A DNA stretch of 64,000 nt from Saccharum officinarum (GCA_020631735.1 CM036231.1:5669831-5733830); one strand, 5' to 3'. Shown: positions 40,988-52,302, counted from the stretch's first letter. Notes: a model not told the origin generated them from the letters alone. A program made the numbers and translations.

Positions 40988-41990
40988 GCATGTCAGACAT
41001 TGCGAAAAAGGAATTTGATGAGCTTGCCATGGATGGCAGCAACTACCTTACTTGGGCCATTGACATCAAGATCAAACTCAACAGCATGTGCCTCGATCAT
41101 GTTATTGCTTAGCCTGAAGCTGGCAACGATGAGCGCACAGAACCTGATAAAGCAAAGGTGTTGCACCTCCTGCAACACCATTTACACTAGACCTAAAGTC
41201 TGAGTATATGAATGATTACGATCCACTAGTTTTGTGGCTGTCCCTGAAGGACTGCTTCAACCAGCAGAAATCGATTGTGCTCTCCGGAGCACAACAGAAC
41301 TGGATTGCCTTACGCTTCCAAGACTGTACGTCTATGGTAGCGTACGACTCTGCTTTACATAGGATTGTGTCCAGACTGCGTCTATGTGGCCAGAAGATCA
41401 CTGACATAGATATGATCGAGAAAACTCTTTCTACCTCCAACCCGGCAACGTAGTACTACATCAGCAATGCATGAACTCAAAGTACTCAAAGTACTATGAG
41501 CTGATAACGGTACTATTGATTGCGGAGCAACATAATGAGGTTCTCACGAATGACCATTCTGCATGGCATAATAGCTCCACCGCCGTGCCTGAAGCACATG
41601 CAAGCGTTGCTAAGAATTTTAGCAACCACAGAGGTGGTCGTCGAAAGGGAAAATGGAAGGGAGAAGGTGGAAGGCAAAGAAAAGAGGAAGCCTAAGGGTA
41701 AAAGAGAATCCAAGGTCACAGGTGAAACATTAACCAGTGGGACCGCTGTTCTAGATGTGGAGGCACGGGACATTGGTCGCTCAATTGTCGTGCCCCAAAA
41801 CACCTAGTTGAGCTCTACCAAAGTCCTTCCGGAAGCAAGAATAAGGATAGTCAACATGAGTCCCACCTCATCACTGAGCCTGAAGCTCAGAAATGCGGTG
41901 ACACATTTGTCGACGCAAAAGGGAAATGGTGAAGACATCCAAATGGACGAAAGTGAGGATGACCTTCTCAACGATGACTTTGATATATAG
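40988..41990 (+). pseudogene. Copia gag, decayed
   Basis: Begins at ATG 40990 (MSDIAKKEFDELAMDGSNYLTWAIDIKIKLNSM), typical of plant copia gag. It continues in other frames as DYDPLVLWLSLKDCFNQQKSIVL and FQDCTSMVAYDSALHRIVSRLRLCG. A zinc knuckle C-X2-C-X4-H-X4-C (CSRCGGTGHWSLNC) covers 41747-41788. Stops (first near 41110) and frameshifts abolish it. Intact gag would package element RNA in virus-like particles. Confidence 0.8.
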
Positions 41991-42299
41991 GGACCTACAG
42001 TAATCCCTAAAATATCATGTTAATCATAATGCAATGTCCACATAGACCAGCAGTGTTTGGCCATTCGTGCTCCTGAAGAGCATTTGTAACATGTTGAATG
42101 GCCATGCATGCTCCTGTAGAGCATTTTCAATGTTGCCCTTAAGTTATGAATGTTGGTTTCTTTTTTCGAGCATATGTTAAATCCTAAATTCTCCTACCTC
42201 GTGGGAGCCCAAATGGCTAAAGTGGAGATCTGTCCTGAAGACAGTGGCATTACCAATACAATGTTAAAGGAAACACCAGATATTTCATATTGACTAAGA

Positions 42300-43720
42300 A
42301 AATGGAAACATCACGACCATTGCTAGGAAGCAATGTTCATGTTGTGGACACCGGAAGTGCCACACTGGTTCTCCTCAAAAGGTACTTAGAAATTTGTGGT
42401 GGAAATACTCCCTTCATCACCATAGGGGCTTGTATTACACACCCACTGAGGGACATGTTGTGATGAAAGCCATATTTAGACAATATGGCATGACCAATTA
42501 GGTCATCCTGAGTTGGATATGATGAGAAGAATCATCAATAATTCTGCTAGCCATAAAGACTTCCCTAACCCTAAAGATTTTATTTGCACCAGGTCATCCC
42601 TCCTGAAGATTAGGGATGAGCACACAAAATGGTGTAGCTGAATCCTTGATCAAAAGGATCAAGTGGATTACATGACCGTTATAGTAGAATTGTAAGCTGC
42701 CAACCAGCAGTTGGGGCCATATAGTGTTGCAAGTTGCAACGCTAATCCAACTCAGGCCAAATGTGCACCCCCTTACAACTAGTGCGTGGGAAAGAATCAA
42801 GTATTTCCCATCTACGTATATTTAGTTGTGCGGTATATATGCCAATACCGCCACATCATCATACACCAAAGAGACCCCCCTAGAAGTTGGATATATGAGC
42901 ATATGACTAGGGATCTTCATAAGGCTCGGTACCCTAATTGCATTTCCCAGCATTAGGGGAGATAGGCATCCAGAAGAATGCCCGGAAATTGCATAAAACA
43001 GAATGGTGGAATGTATTCCTTAGAACCACGCACTAGTCAATCTGAACTGGAAGTTCAGAGGACTATGCATTTGCAAATGGTTACAAATGAGCTGCCAAAT
43101 ACCTCCACTGATCAGAAAAGTGACAAGGCCGCATTTACCTACAGTAAGTGCTCTGGAGAGAGTATAGGTGGCCTACAAGGTTACCAACTCTATTGTCTCG
43201 ATCCAATCCTAGGTTGAGGAGGAGACCTTCGGGTGCTCAGACAAGGTTCTGTGGAGACGTCCGTGTAGACAAGGTCTCGAGCCACTTGCATCACTCAAAG
43301 AATCAGTTGAGGAAGCTCGACTTGAAGTCAGGAACGTCCCTAAAGAGGCAACTCAACCTAAAGTTGAGATGGTCCCTGAAGGACCCCATCCTGAAGATGG
43401 AAATCCCAATGCTTCACGTGCACACTATCGCATTGGAAAATCAGAACGCCCTAGATCAATCATTATGGGAAATCACAATGAGTGGGAATATGATCATGAG
43501 GAGATCGCCACTAATTATGTGGAATCTGGAGAGTTGTATAAAAGAAAGACCACTGTTGTCGATGTCTCAATGGATCCGGAGAACCAAAGTCCATGATAGA
43601 GTGACAAAAGCGCTTAGATTTGGACAAATAGAAAGCAGCAATTGAGGCAGAACTACGCTCGCTTTACCAGAGAGAGGTCCTTGGGCCTGCAGTCCCAACA
43701 CCTCCAAAAGTCATCCCCGT
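42300..43720 (+). pseudogene. Copia protease and integrase remnants
   Basis: A retropepsin active-site motif VVDTGSA lies at about 42340-42360. Beyond it are short recognisable pieces of the integrase end (NGVAESLIKRIKW near 42630) and the acidic linker (HYRIGKSERPRSI near 43420). Most of the integrase core is missing or beyond recognition. Confidence 0.6.
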
Positions 43721-44600
43721 AGGATGCAAATGGGTCTTCCTCCGGAAGAGGAATGAACATGGCTAGGTGGTAAGATACAAAATGAGGCTAGTACCACAAG
43801 TTCACACGAGACCCGACATCAATTATGATGAGACTTACTCTCCCGTTATGAGTGGCATAATGTTCCGATATCTCATATCTATGACAGCTAACTTGAATTT
43901 AAAAATACAGTTGATGGATGTTGTGACCATATATTTGTATGGGTCACTTGATTCGGAAATCTATATGAGAGTCTCTAAAGCACTCAAGATCCCTAGAGTA
44001 AATCAAAACCACAACATGTTCAGTGTCCGCTTGCATTGTATGGGTTGAAACAATCTAAAAGGATGTGGTTCAACCAGTTGAGTAACTTTCTCCTGAAGAG
44101 AGGTTACATAAACAATGATGATTGTCTTTGCGTCTTCATAAAGAAATCTAATGATGGATTTTGTATCTTCTCAGTCTATGTCGATGATCTAAACATCATC
44201 GGATTGCAAGGGACATCAAGGAAGTAATGGCTTGCCTCAAAATGGAGTTTGAGATGAAAAACTTGGGTAAAACCAAGTTTTGTTTGGGCCTGCAGCTCGA
44301 ACACCTCCCTAAAGGAGTATTTGTACACCAGTTCACCTATATGAAGAGGGTACTTCAAAAGTTCAATATGAGCGAGTGCCACCCTCTGAATACCCCCAAG
44401 GTCGTTCGATCACTGGAAGTGAATAAGGATCCATTTCGACCCAAGGAAGAGGATGAGGAAACTTTGGGAACTGAAGTTCCATACCTTAGCACCATTGGAG
44501 CGCTAAAGTACCTCACAAATTGCACATGGCCATACATTGCATTTGTAGTGAACTTATTGGCCAGGTACAGTGCCGCCCCCATCAGAAGACATTAGGTTGG
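43720..44600 (+). pseudogene. Copia reverse transcriptase, decayed
   Basis: Recognisable blocks are VGCKWVFLRKRNEHG (43720-43765), YDETYSPVMSGIMFRYLIS, QLMDVVTIYLYGSLDSEIYM, MYGLKQSKRMWFNQLSNFL and the catalytic YVDDL at about 44177-44191. A frameshift near 44035 and stops near 43764 and 44225 break the frame. Confidence 0.8.
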
Positions 44601-45193
44601 CGTGAAAACCATCCTTAGATATTTAAAGGGCACTTAGGACCTTGGGTTATGGTTTCCTAAAAGGGGGACCAAAGTATGGTGGGTTATGCTGATGCTGGCT
44701 ATATGTCTGGCCCCCATAATGCTAGATCACATACTAGTTTTGTGTTTCTCTGTGGTGGTGTAGCTATCTCTTGGCGGTCTATGAAACAGACCCTGGTTGT
44801 CACATCGACCAACCACCTAGAGACAATTTCTTTATATGAAGTTGCACGTGACTGTGTTTGGCTACGACGAATGATTAACCACATCCAGAAGTCATGTGGT
44901 ATAAACATTTGTCACCCCTACTATTATCTATGAGGATAATGTGGCTTGTGTTGCATAGATGCATATGGGCTATGTCAAGAGCAATCTCACGAAGCATATT
45001 GCTCTAAAATTCTTTTACCCCCATGAGCTCTAGAAGAGCGAGGAGATAAATATCCTGCGAGCTAGATCATGTGAAAATCTAGCAGACCTATTCACAAAGT
45101 CTCTGCCAACATCTACATTCCATAGATGTGTTAGTGGAATTGACATGAGACGGCTCAGAGAATTGCAAGGTTTAGGGGGAGACCAACCCTGAA
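44600..45193 (+). pseudogene. Copia RNase H, decayed
   Basis: Pieces equivalent to TILRYLKGT, GYADAGYMSGPHNARSHTSFVFLCGG, the ALKFFYPHEL region and ENLADLFTKSLPTSTFHRCVSGIDMRRL are found in three frames. Stops are frequent. It is followed directly by the tail and polypurine tract. Confidence 0.75.
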
Positions 45194-45450
45194 GTCATAA
45201 CTCATGATCATGATCCTGAAGTTCATGAGTCAGCCCTAAAGACCTGACTCGAACATCAACTGCTATACTATTTTTGCCTTGATGAGTTTTTCCCACTGGG
45301 TTTTCTCATGCAAGGTTTTTAATGAGGCAATAGGTGTAGTATAAGTAGTGCATGTGATGTACTTTTTTCTCCTACCCTTTTTTCCCCACTGGGTTATTGG
45401 GGGGAGTTTTTAATGTGGCATACACATAGCACGATTCACCCAAGGGGGAG

Positions 45451-45631
45451 TGTTGTGAAACATGAAGTGTAATGTGGGTGAATCATACAAAATGAAATCT
45501 TGATGTTTTATATGGGAGGAAGAAACAAAAGTTAGATGTTTTATATGGCCTCCTCCTCCTATAAATAGGAGGTCATTTATACGGTTGTAAATTGATCAGA
45601 AGCAAGTGAAATAAAGAAAGAGCCCTCCATT
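45451..45631 (+). mobile_element. 3' LTR of the copia element, first part
   Basis: Starts TGTTGTGAAACATGAAG after the polypurine tract. It includes the TATA-like CCTATAAATAGG and ends at the CCATT target duplication of the solo LTR. The remainder is at 52007-52035. A related LTR lies at 1-97 on the other strand. Confidence 0.8.
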
Positions 45632-46778
45632 TGTCGGTGTAAGAAACGACGGTCCTAGTACCAACGAGTAATGAGTGTCTACGCGTCGGGGGTCTGAATG
45701 GTGTGCAAGAATAACACAGGCGATTTATACTGGTTCAGGCCGAGAAGTGCCCTACGTCTAGTGGGGGAGGTAAGTTCTGTATTATCTTGCACCGAAGTGC
45801 TCGTAGTAGGGGTTACAAGTGGATGTGAGAGAGGGAGGAGCTCCCAAGTCTCAAGGTGAGAGAAGAGAATGTGGGGTGTGTGCGACTCTCGTGGCGCCCT
45901 CGCAAGGTCCAGGGGAGTTATCTGCTCGTGTCTCACTTTGTGTTGTTGTGGTGGTTGTTCTTTTTTCCCGTCCCTTGGAATGATCCCTACATGCTCCTTT
46001 TATAGTCTCAAGGAGGTGCAGGGTTACAAAATGTTGTCATGTGGTGTGACCCTTGCCGGAGAAGGAGCCCAGAGGCCTCGGGAGGGCCTTATCCGGTGGC
46101 GACGGGGTCTGTACTGTGGAGGCATGGCGTTGGTACTTTTGGCACTACTGCTACGTGTCTAGGCATATGCGCCACTGTTGAAGGAGTGGTTTCTGTCCTT
46201 TGGTGTTGTAGCGATGCGCCCTATCATACCTGATTTTATAGCTGGCGTGGCATGTTCGTCCTTATAGTTTGACTAGCGTAGAGGGCCGAGGCCTTGGAGG
46301 CAGGAATTGTGGTGCGATCTTATCCCGATCATGGGAATAGTGGCCTAGGGTGGTTGTTTCGTACGCCGCGCAGACACGAATCGTGTGTATAGTACCAGTA
46401 TGGGTGGCATAGTGGTCAGCAGCCCTTTCCCATGCCGGTTATGGACGACGGCGTGATGATTTGACCCCGGTCATTCCTGTCTTGCCGGTTGTGCAGACAC
46501 AAGAACGTGGGTGACGTCACAGGGGTCTCGAGCGCGCCAATGGGGGAGCGGCGTCAGAGGCCGGTCTTGGGCGAGGTAGAGACGAATGATGCTGTTTCCG
46601 GGGCTCGGACGAGGCGGCGATGCCGTCGTAGGTCGGCCTATGTTCGAGACTCCAGGGCTGAGGCCTCAAACGAATTAGAGGTGTTCCAAGACCGTAATAG
46701 GTTGGTCAAAACAAGTACTTTTGTTTGGGGCAAGGAGTAGGGGCTAGCTTGTAAGCCATGACTTAGTACTACGAGGAT

Positions 46779-47581
46779 TGATGAGTACTGGCCCGATCTT
46801 CCGAGAGGTAACCGGTAAGTTTGATTTATGGAGATCTCGACGTTGGCGATTTGGCTTCAAATCAAACACGATTCGAACCCTACAACCGTTACACCACTGC
46901 TCCATTGGTTATCAACCAAGCACAACTTGATTGACCTCGCCAAGAAGGCTTTTCCTGCAAGCGAATCGAAGAGCACAAGCAAGAAGGTAAAAACACGCAA
47001 TCTGAAATTGCAAATATGAATGATGCGAATATCAATAGAGGGTTCAAGAACTCGGTTCCAAAGGACTAATCGACATAGTGGAGGAGATCAAGAACAAGGC
47101 CCTGGATCAATGTAAAAGGATTTGTCACCACAGTTACAATGAACGATTTAGTTTCTCGATGGAAAACTAAACTCTAAACAAAACCCAATTGTCTAACAGC
47201 GGTGGCGGCTGTGTTTATAGTCTAAGACTCGACCTAGGGTTGAGAACGACCAGGGGTTGGGTGTCCACAACTTGGGCTTAAGGCCCGACACGATACATGG
47301 CCAAGTTGGCCCAAATAAGTGATGCAGCACCTTGGCGTGGTCACACAGAATGATCCACGGACCTTCTAGAGCTGGGACCAGATCCAAAACGACGGCGTCG
47401 TCGTCCCCTTTCTAACGCATCCAAGAACACCCCGTTTTGATGTCGTATGAGAGAGTTATGACCAAAACAGTGACGACGTGTCTGCTGAATCTGAGGGTGA
47501 CATGGCAGCTGAGTTGGGGACAAATTGCAACTTGGGAAAGACCATAACGTCAGTGTGTCTAGCGTGGCGATGTCCTCATCA
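46779..47581 (-). repeat. 3' LTR of the gag-protease element
   Basis: Matches 50871-51677 end to end. The internal-facing boundary is TCCTCATCA at 47573-47581. Confidence 0.9.
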
Positions 47582-47682
47582 TCCTCCCCTTCTTGAATTG
47601 GAGTCGTCCTCGACTCCATCTTGGCGATGTCCTCATCATCCTCTCCTTCTAGAATTGGAGTCATCCTCGACTTCATCCCATC
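47568..47682. repeat. Tandem duplication of about 57 bp over the LTR/polypurine junction
   Basis: GATGTCCTCATCATCCTC, CCTTCT, GAATTGGAGTC and TCCTCGACT follow each other twice with a few substitutions. The polypurine tract next to the LTR is 47582-47595 (minus-strand CAAGAAGGGGAGGA). Confidence 0.75.
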
Positions 47683-48249
47683 ATCAGCGAACTCCTGCAA
47701 AAGGTTAGTGACAGCAGGCAATGCACCAGACAGAATAGGTTGACAAAACATAGTATAACATGGTGCATCAGGATTATCACATAACTCAGCAGTAGCAGAA
47801 GTTGTAGCAAGAAAAGTACCTCCTTTTAACTTAATCCTATTATTTTTAGCAATGTGAATTGGAGGTTTATTTTTAATCTCTTTAGCATGTTTAATAATAT
47901 CTGTAGGAGACAAAGGTAGCAATGTAATTTTCTTGTCCTTATGTATGATAGTGTATGTATTAGTTCTACCATGGTGTAAAGCATCATTATCAAATTCCCA
48001 TGGGTGACCTAATAAAATGGAACAAGCTTGCATAGGAACAACATCAAAATCAGCAGTATCATGATAAGAGCCTGTGAAAAAGCTAATGCGTGCTGATTTA
48101 GTTACCTTAGTCTTACCACTATTATTGAACCATTGAAGTTTATATGGATACGAATGTTGTTGTGTGGTCAAACCAAGCTTGGCAACTAAATCTGAACTCA
48201 CTAAGTTATTGCAACTCCCGCTATCAATGATAGTGAGAACACGACAACC
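47620..48249 (-). pseudogene. Retropepsin-like protease of the gag-protease element
   Basis: Directly after the gag stop codon and in the same frame comes GCRVLTIIDSGSCNNLVSSDLVAKLGL, with the DSG triad of a retroviral-type aspartic protease. It continues WFNNSGKTKVTKSARISF and ADFDVVPMQACSILLGHPW, the normal C-terminal part. It ends within LLQEFADDGMKSR, where the reverse transcriptase would be expected to start; an internal deletion removed the rest. Translation would require reading through the UAG at 48250-48252. Confidence 0.75.
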
Positions 48250-49551
48250 CTAGACAATGAAATACATGTGGAACAAATTGTGGCGTTGGATTGTCATCTC
48301 TTCTTCATGTCCCACACGTGTACTCAACACACGCTGCATAAGAAGTCTAGGGTAGTCTGCGGCAGCAGCCACGGAGTCAATGATGATAGCCTCCATGTCT
48401 TGATCGCCCTTGGTGGAATCTGCATCAATGTTAGCAACAAGGGCTAAATCATCTTCAACATCACTAGCACTTACATATCCATCCTCGGTAGCAATGAAAG
48501 CACGACGACTGGGGCAATCCTTCATGACATGTCCCATGCCTTTGCATCGATGGCAAAAGATTTTAGAGCTGGACGAGGAGGAGCTAGGAGAAGCACCCGA
48601 AGTGGCACCTTTGTTCTGCACATTAGACAATTTACTTACCTCGGAAGAAAATGGAGGTGTAAATGGCTGTGATGCAATAGGAATCTTGGGCGTCTCTGAC
48701 TCTGAACAGTGCTGAAAATTCCTCCCATTGTTAGACCTAAAAGGCTGGTGTTGTTTGCGTCCCTGTACTTCACGTTCTGCCTTAATAGCAAGATGATACA
48801 ATTGAGAAAAATTACGCCATTCTTTGTAATCTAGGATGTTTTGTATATCATGGTTTAAACCACCAAAAAATCTAGCACTAGAATCATTATCATCTTCATT
48901 TATACCACAACGGGCTAAACCAATAAGCAATTCTTGATAGTATGCTTCGACTCCTTTATCACCTTGTTTTAAAGTTTGTAGTTTCAAACGTAAATCATGT
49001 TTGTAATAAGGAGGAACAAAACGAGATTTCATACGTTGCTTTAAAGCATTCCAAGTTTGAGGCACAGCAACAGCATTATTAGCATTGCAAAGATCACTCC
49101 ACCAGAACAAAGCAAAATTAGTAAACTCACTAGTAGCAAGTCTAACTCTATGCTCAGCAGGAACATTATGAGAATTTAATTTTTGTTGAACAGCAAGCGC
49201 CCAATCTAAATAAAATTCTGGATCAACATTACCAGCAAAAGGAGGAAGGCTAAATTTAATTTTAGCAAAAGGATCATTATTACCTTGAATATTACCTCCC
49301 ATATCGCGACGGTTGAAGTTGAGGCGGCGACAGGCATAACCGTCAGCATCTGCATCGTCATCACCCAAATCATCCGCATCTGCATCATCAACACGATGAG
49401 GTGGAGGGCGTTGCTCGAGTTGTTCAATGCGGGTGACCAGATTGTTCACATTGTGCGTCAGCTCGGTCATAAGATTGCGTTGTTCAGTCATGAACGTTGT
49501 AAGCTTGTCCTTGGACACGCACTCATTGAAGTCCGTCGAAGATCCTGCCAT
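48250..49551 (-). CDS. gypsy-type gag protein
   Basis: Intact frame of 433 residues from ATG 49551. An N-terminal coiled-coil-like part (KLTTFMTEQRNLMTELTHNVNNLVTRIEQLEQ) leads to an acidic stretch and the retrotransposon gag domain (about 90-260: IKFSLPPFAGNVDPEFYLDWALAVQQKL, FALFWWSDL, QLKQGDKGVEAYYQEL-like region). A Ser-rich linker and a zinc knuckle CHRCKGMGHVMKDC (about 340-353) follow. gag forms the particle and binds RNA. The frame ends in UAG just before the protease active site, with protease in the same frame. The long intact frame suggests recent activity or selection on gag alone. Confidence 0.85.
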   Translation of the reverse strand: MAGSSTDFNECVSKDKLTTFMTEQRNLMTELTHNVNNLVTRIEQLEQRPPPHRVDDADADDLGDDDADADGYACRRLNFNRRDMGGNIQGNNDPFAKIKFSLPPFAGNVDPEFYLDWALAVQQKLNSHNVPAEHRVRLATSEFTNFALFWWSDLCNANNAVAVPQTWNALKQRMKSRFVPPYYKHDLRLKLQTLKQGDKGVEAYYQELLIGLARCGINEDDNDSSARFFGGLNHDIQNILDYKEWRNFSQLYHLAIKAEREVQGRKQHQPFRSNNGRNFQHCSESETPKIPIASQPFTPPFSSEVSKLSNVQNKGATSGASPSSSSSSSKIFCHRCKGMGHVMKDCPSRRAFIATEDGYVSASDVEDDLALVANIDADSTKGDQDMEAIIIDSVAAAADYPRLLMQRVLSTRVGHEEEMTIQRHNLFHMYFIV

Positions 49552-50856
49552 GGTTAGAAGATAAAAAAAGACAACACCAAAGTATTATCCCTATCAACTA
49601 AAAAGAAACAAGTGGTGGTGATGGTGGTGGTGAAAGTGGAATGCAAAATCACAAGCGGCTTATCACCGTCTTGCTTATATTCTTACCAACGCCAAACAAG
49701 AGCCAAACCAAAATGACAAAGTAATCTATTGTTGAGCGTGGGTAACAGATGCAAGATGAACATGTGCTGACAGAAGAATATGTGGAGCTATGGGTAGGCA
49801 CACAATATGACAGCAAGGATTAGCAATTAATGAATGCAGAGTAGCAATTGTTCAATCCGGATCCAAAGTATAAATCACAGCTGCTGGCTAAAACGTGTCG
49901 AGACGTAGCGCAACAAGGTGAAAGCAAAGGATGATGGAAAGAACGCACAGAACTAGCAAATAACCCGAATTTTTCCTTTTTCCTGATTTTTTCCCGGAAT
50001 TTTCCAAAAGGCACTAGTAGGAATCAAACTTTTTTATTTTTTGCTATTTTTTTATATTTTTCTCTGAACAAGGATCAAAAAAGATGCAACCACAAAAATT
50101 GACACCTACAACTGAGGTGGGATGTGGTCTACAGAAATACAGCACGTTCTCTGAAAAGCGTGCAAAAACTTTGACAATTTTTTTTTTCTTTATTTTCCTG
50201 AATTTTTTTGGAATTTTGACGAAATCAAACAGGGCAAAGCCGAGTTTGAGTCGGCCCCAAACGGTGTCAAGAAACTGCTGTAAAAATTTCAGATTTTTCT
50301 GATAAACGAGCGAAAAGTTATGCCTGTTTTACCAAAGGTATCTCAAGTTATGTTTTTCGGAAGGCACAATACGACAGCGGCAGTTAGGGCAAAGCGTCCC
50401 TAAACTTCAACACCGATCACAAGATAGTTTCTGTGACTAACAGCAGTAGGTATTCGCCTGATGATGTAAGGAGGGTTGCGATGCAGGCAAAATAAGAGCG
50501 GCTAGCAACCTATCTAGGGTTTGCGCAGTGGCGAGAAGTTACACAAGGCGGCTAGCGGGGCAAGTCGAGTAATGTGGTGGCTTCGACTTGTTGATTGGAA
50601 ACGGTGGATGGGATAGCGGCAGAAAACAAAAATCACAGCCACGGGCGATTGAACTACGACTACGAATACAATCCTAAACCAGCAACAAGACTCGACCACG
50701 GACACAAACTCAGCAACATGAATCTGAAACGAAATTGCAAAGACACAAAGGTGATAGGACAGCGGAAACTGAAATATTATTGGGCTTTTTGTGGACTCTA
50801 GGTAATGAACAAATATGAATATAAGGCAAACGAGATTATACCTCGTGGTAAACCTA

Positions 50857-50868
50857 GCTCTGATACCA
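50857..50868 (-). other. Primer binding site
   Basis: Minus-strand TGGTATCAGAGC, complementary to the 3' end of initiator methionine tRNA, lies two bases inside the 5' LTR. Confidence 0.85.
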
Positions 50869-50870
50869 AT

Positions 50871-51677
50871 TGATGAGTACGGGCCCGATCTTTCGAGAGG
50901 TAACCGGTAAGTTCGATTTATGGAGATCTCGACGTTGGCGATCCGGCTTCAAATCAAACATGATTCAAACCCTGCAACCATTACACCACTGCTCCGTTAG
51001 TTATCAACCAAGCACAATTTGATTGACCTCGTCAAGAAGGTTTTTCCTGCAAGCGAATCGAAGAGCACAAGCAAGAAGGTAAAAACACACAATCTGAAAA
51101 TACAAATATGAATGATGCGAATATCAATAGAGGGTTCAAGAACTCGGTTCCAAAGGACTAATTGACATAGTGGAGGAGATCAAGAACAGGAGCCCTGGAT
51201 CACTGTAAAAGGATTTGTCACCACAGTTACAATGAACGATTCAGTTTCTCGATGGAAAACTAAACTCTAAACAAAACCCAATTATTTAACAGCAGCAGCG
51301 GTGGCTATGTTTATAGTCTAAGACTCAACCTAGGGTTGAGAACGGCCAGGGGTTAGGCGCCCACAACTTGGGCTTAAGGCCCGACATGATACATGGCCAA
51401 GTTGGCCCAAATAGGTGACGCAGCACCTTGACGTGGTCACACAGAATGATCCATGGACCTTCTGGAGCTGGGACTAGATCCAAACCGATGGCGTCGTCGT
51501 CCCCTTTCCAACGTATCCAAGAACGCCCTGTTTTGATGTCGTATGATAGAGTTATGACCAAAACAGTGACGACGTGTCTGCTGAATCCGAGGGTGACGTG
51601 GCAGCTGAGTTGGGGACGAATTGCAAGTTGGGAAAGACCATAACGTCGGTGTGTCCAGCGTGGCGATGTCCTCATCA
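50871..51677 (-). repeat. 5' LTR of the gag-protease element
   Basis: 807 bp, partner of 46779-47581. Outer boundary CCTCATCA at 51670-51677, followed by the target duplication AGGAT. Confidence 0.9.
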
Positions 51678-52302
51678 AGGATTCTGGCGGAGAAATGTGC
51701 AGCGAAAAAAGGGAGAAATGTTCTTTCCAATGAAGAAGGCCACTAAGGTCAAAGAAAACATACACGCCAAGGTTCACTTTTATAGATGTTCCTACCTACA
51801 AATAATCATTTTTTATTTAAGGGTGGCTGAGTGAGGCCTCGGATGAAACGGGGAGATGGGCTGGTTTGCTCACATGTCTTGCTGGAGGCCCAACAAGGGG
51901 GGATTTTAGCTTGTCTCTCTTTTATTGATTTTTTCCCTTAAATGGGGAGGCCGGGTGGTTTTCCATCTTGATTTGGGTACCCCTAATTGTGGTACCCGAC
52001 ACCATTCCTCCCCATCCCTTTGTTGTTGTTCTTCAGTGCATAAAAGAAGCTGATTTCTAATAGTTCTCTGGATTATATGGGATGGATATTCGACAAGTCT
52101 GGAGGCGGAGCGGCCCTACTGCCTGTACAACAGTACAAGATGAAGGTGGCGTCGTAGCGGACCGGCGCATGGTGGTCGTCTGGCCGAGAAGAAGAAGCTA
52201 GTGTGATAAATGGAAAATCCTTGACATCGCACCATCCTTGTGGGTAGTGAAGATATGTGCCAAAGAGGATTTAAAACCAAAGAACACTTCATGTATGTAA
52301 AC

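Larger units (their letters stand above)
46779..51677 (-). mobile_element. gag-protease-only gypsy-type retrotransposon, 4.9 kb, TSD AGGAT
   Basis: Two LTRs of about 805 bp (46779-47581 and 50871-51677) begin TGATGAG and end CATCA. They are flanked by AGGAT at 46774-46778 and 51678-51682. On the minus strand the order is 5' LTR (right), PBS, gag, protease, polypurine tract and 3' LTR (left). Reverse transcriptase, RNase H and integrase are entirely missing, so it depends on another element for copying. By eye the LTRs differ at about 20 of the first 380 positions, mostly transitions. Confidence 0.92.
45632..52001 (-). mobile_element. Solo LTR split by a nested element, TSD CCATT
   Basis: Outer ends TGTCGGTG and ACCCGACA, flanked by perfect CCATT duplications at 45627-45631 and 52002-52006. 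Own length without the nested element is about 1.47 kb (45632-46778 plus 51678-52001). A minus-strand TATA-like GACTATAAAAGG at 45996-46007 gives the orientation. No internal retroelement region remains, as after LTR-LTR recombination. Confidence 0.85.
40555..52035 (+). mobile_element. Ty1/copia retrotransposon, decayed, 5' end in the gap
   Basis: After the gap come a 430-bp leader, gag, protease, traces of integrase, reverse transcriptase and RNase H, all with many stops. They are followed by a polypurine tract CAAGGGGGAG (45441-45450) and the 3' LTR starting TGTTGTGAAA at 45451. The LTR has a TATA-like CCTATAAATAGG (45559-45570). It is interrupted at 45631 by a solo LTR and resumes at 52007 with a likely end CTTCA near 52035. 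Short CCTRAAG hairpins are spread along the element. Confidence 0.8.
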
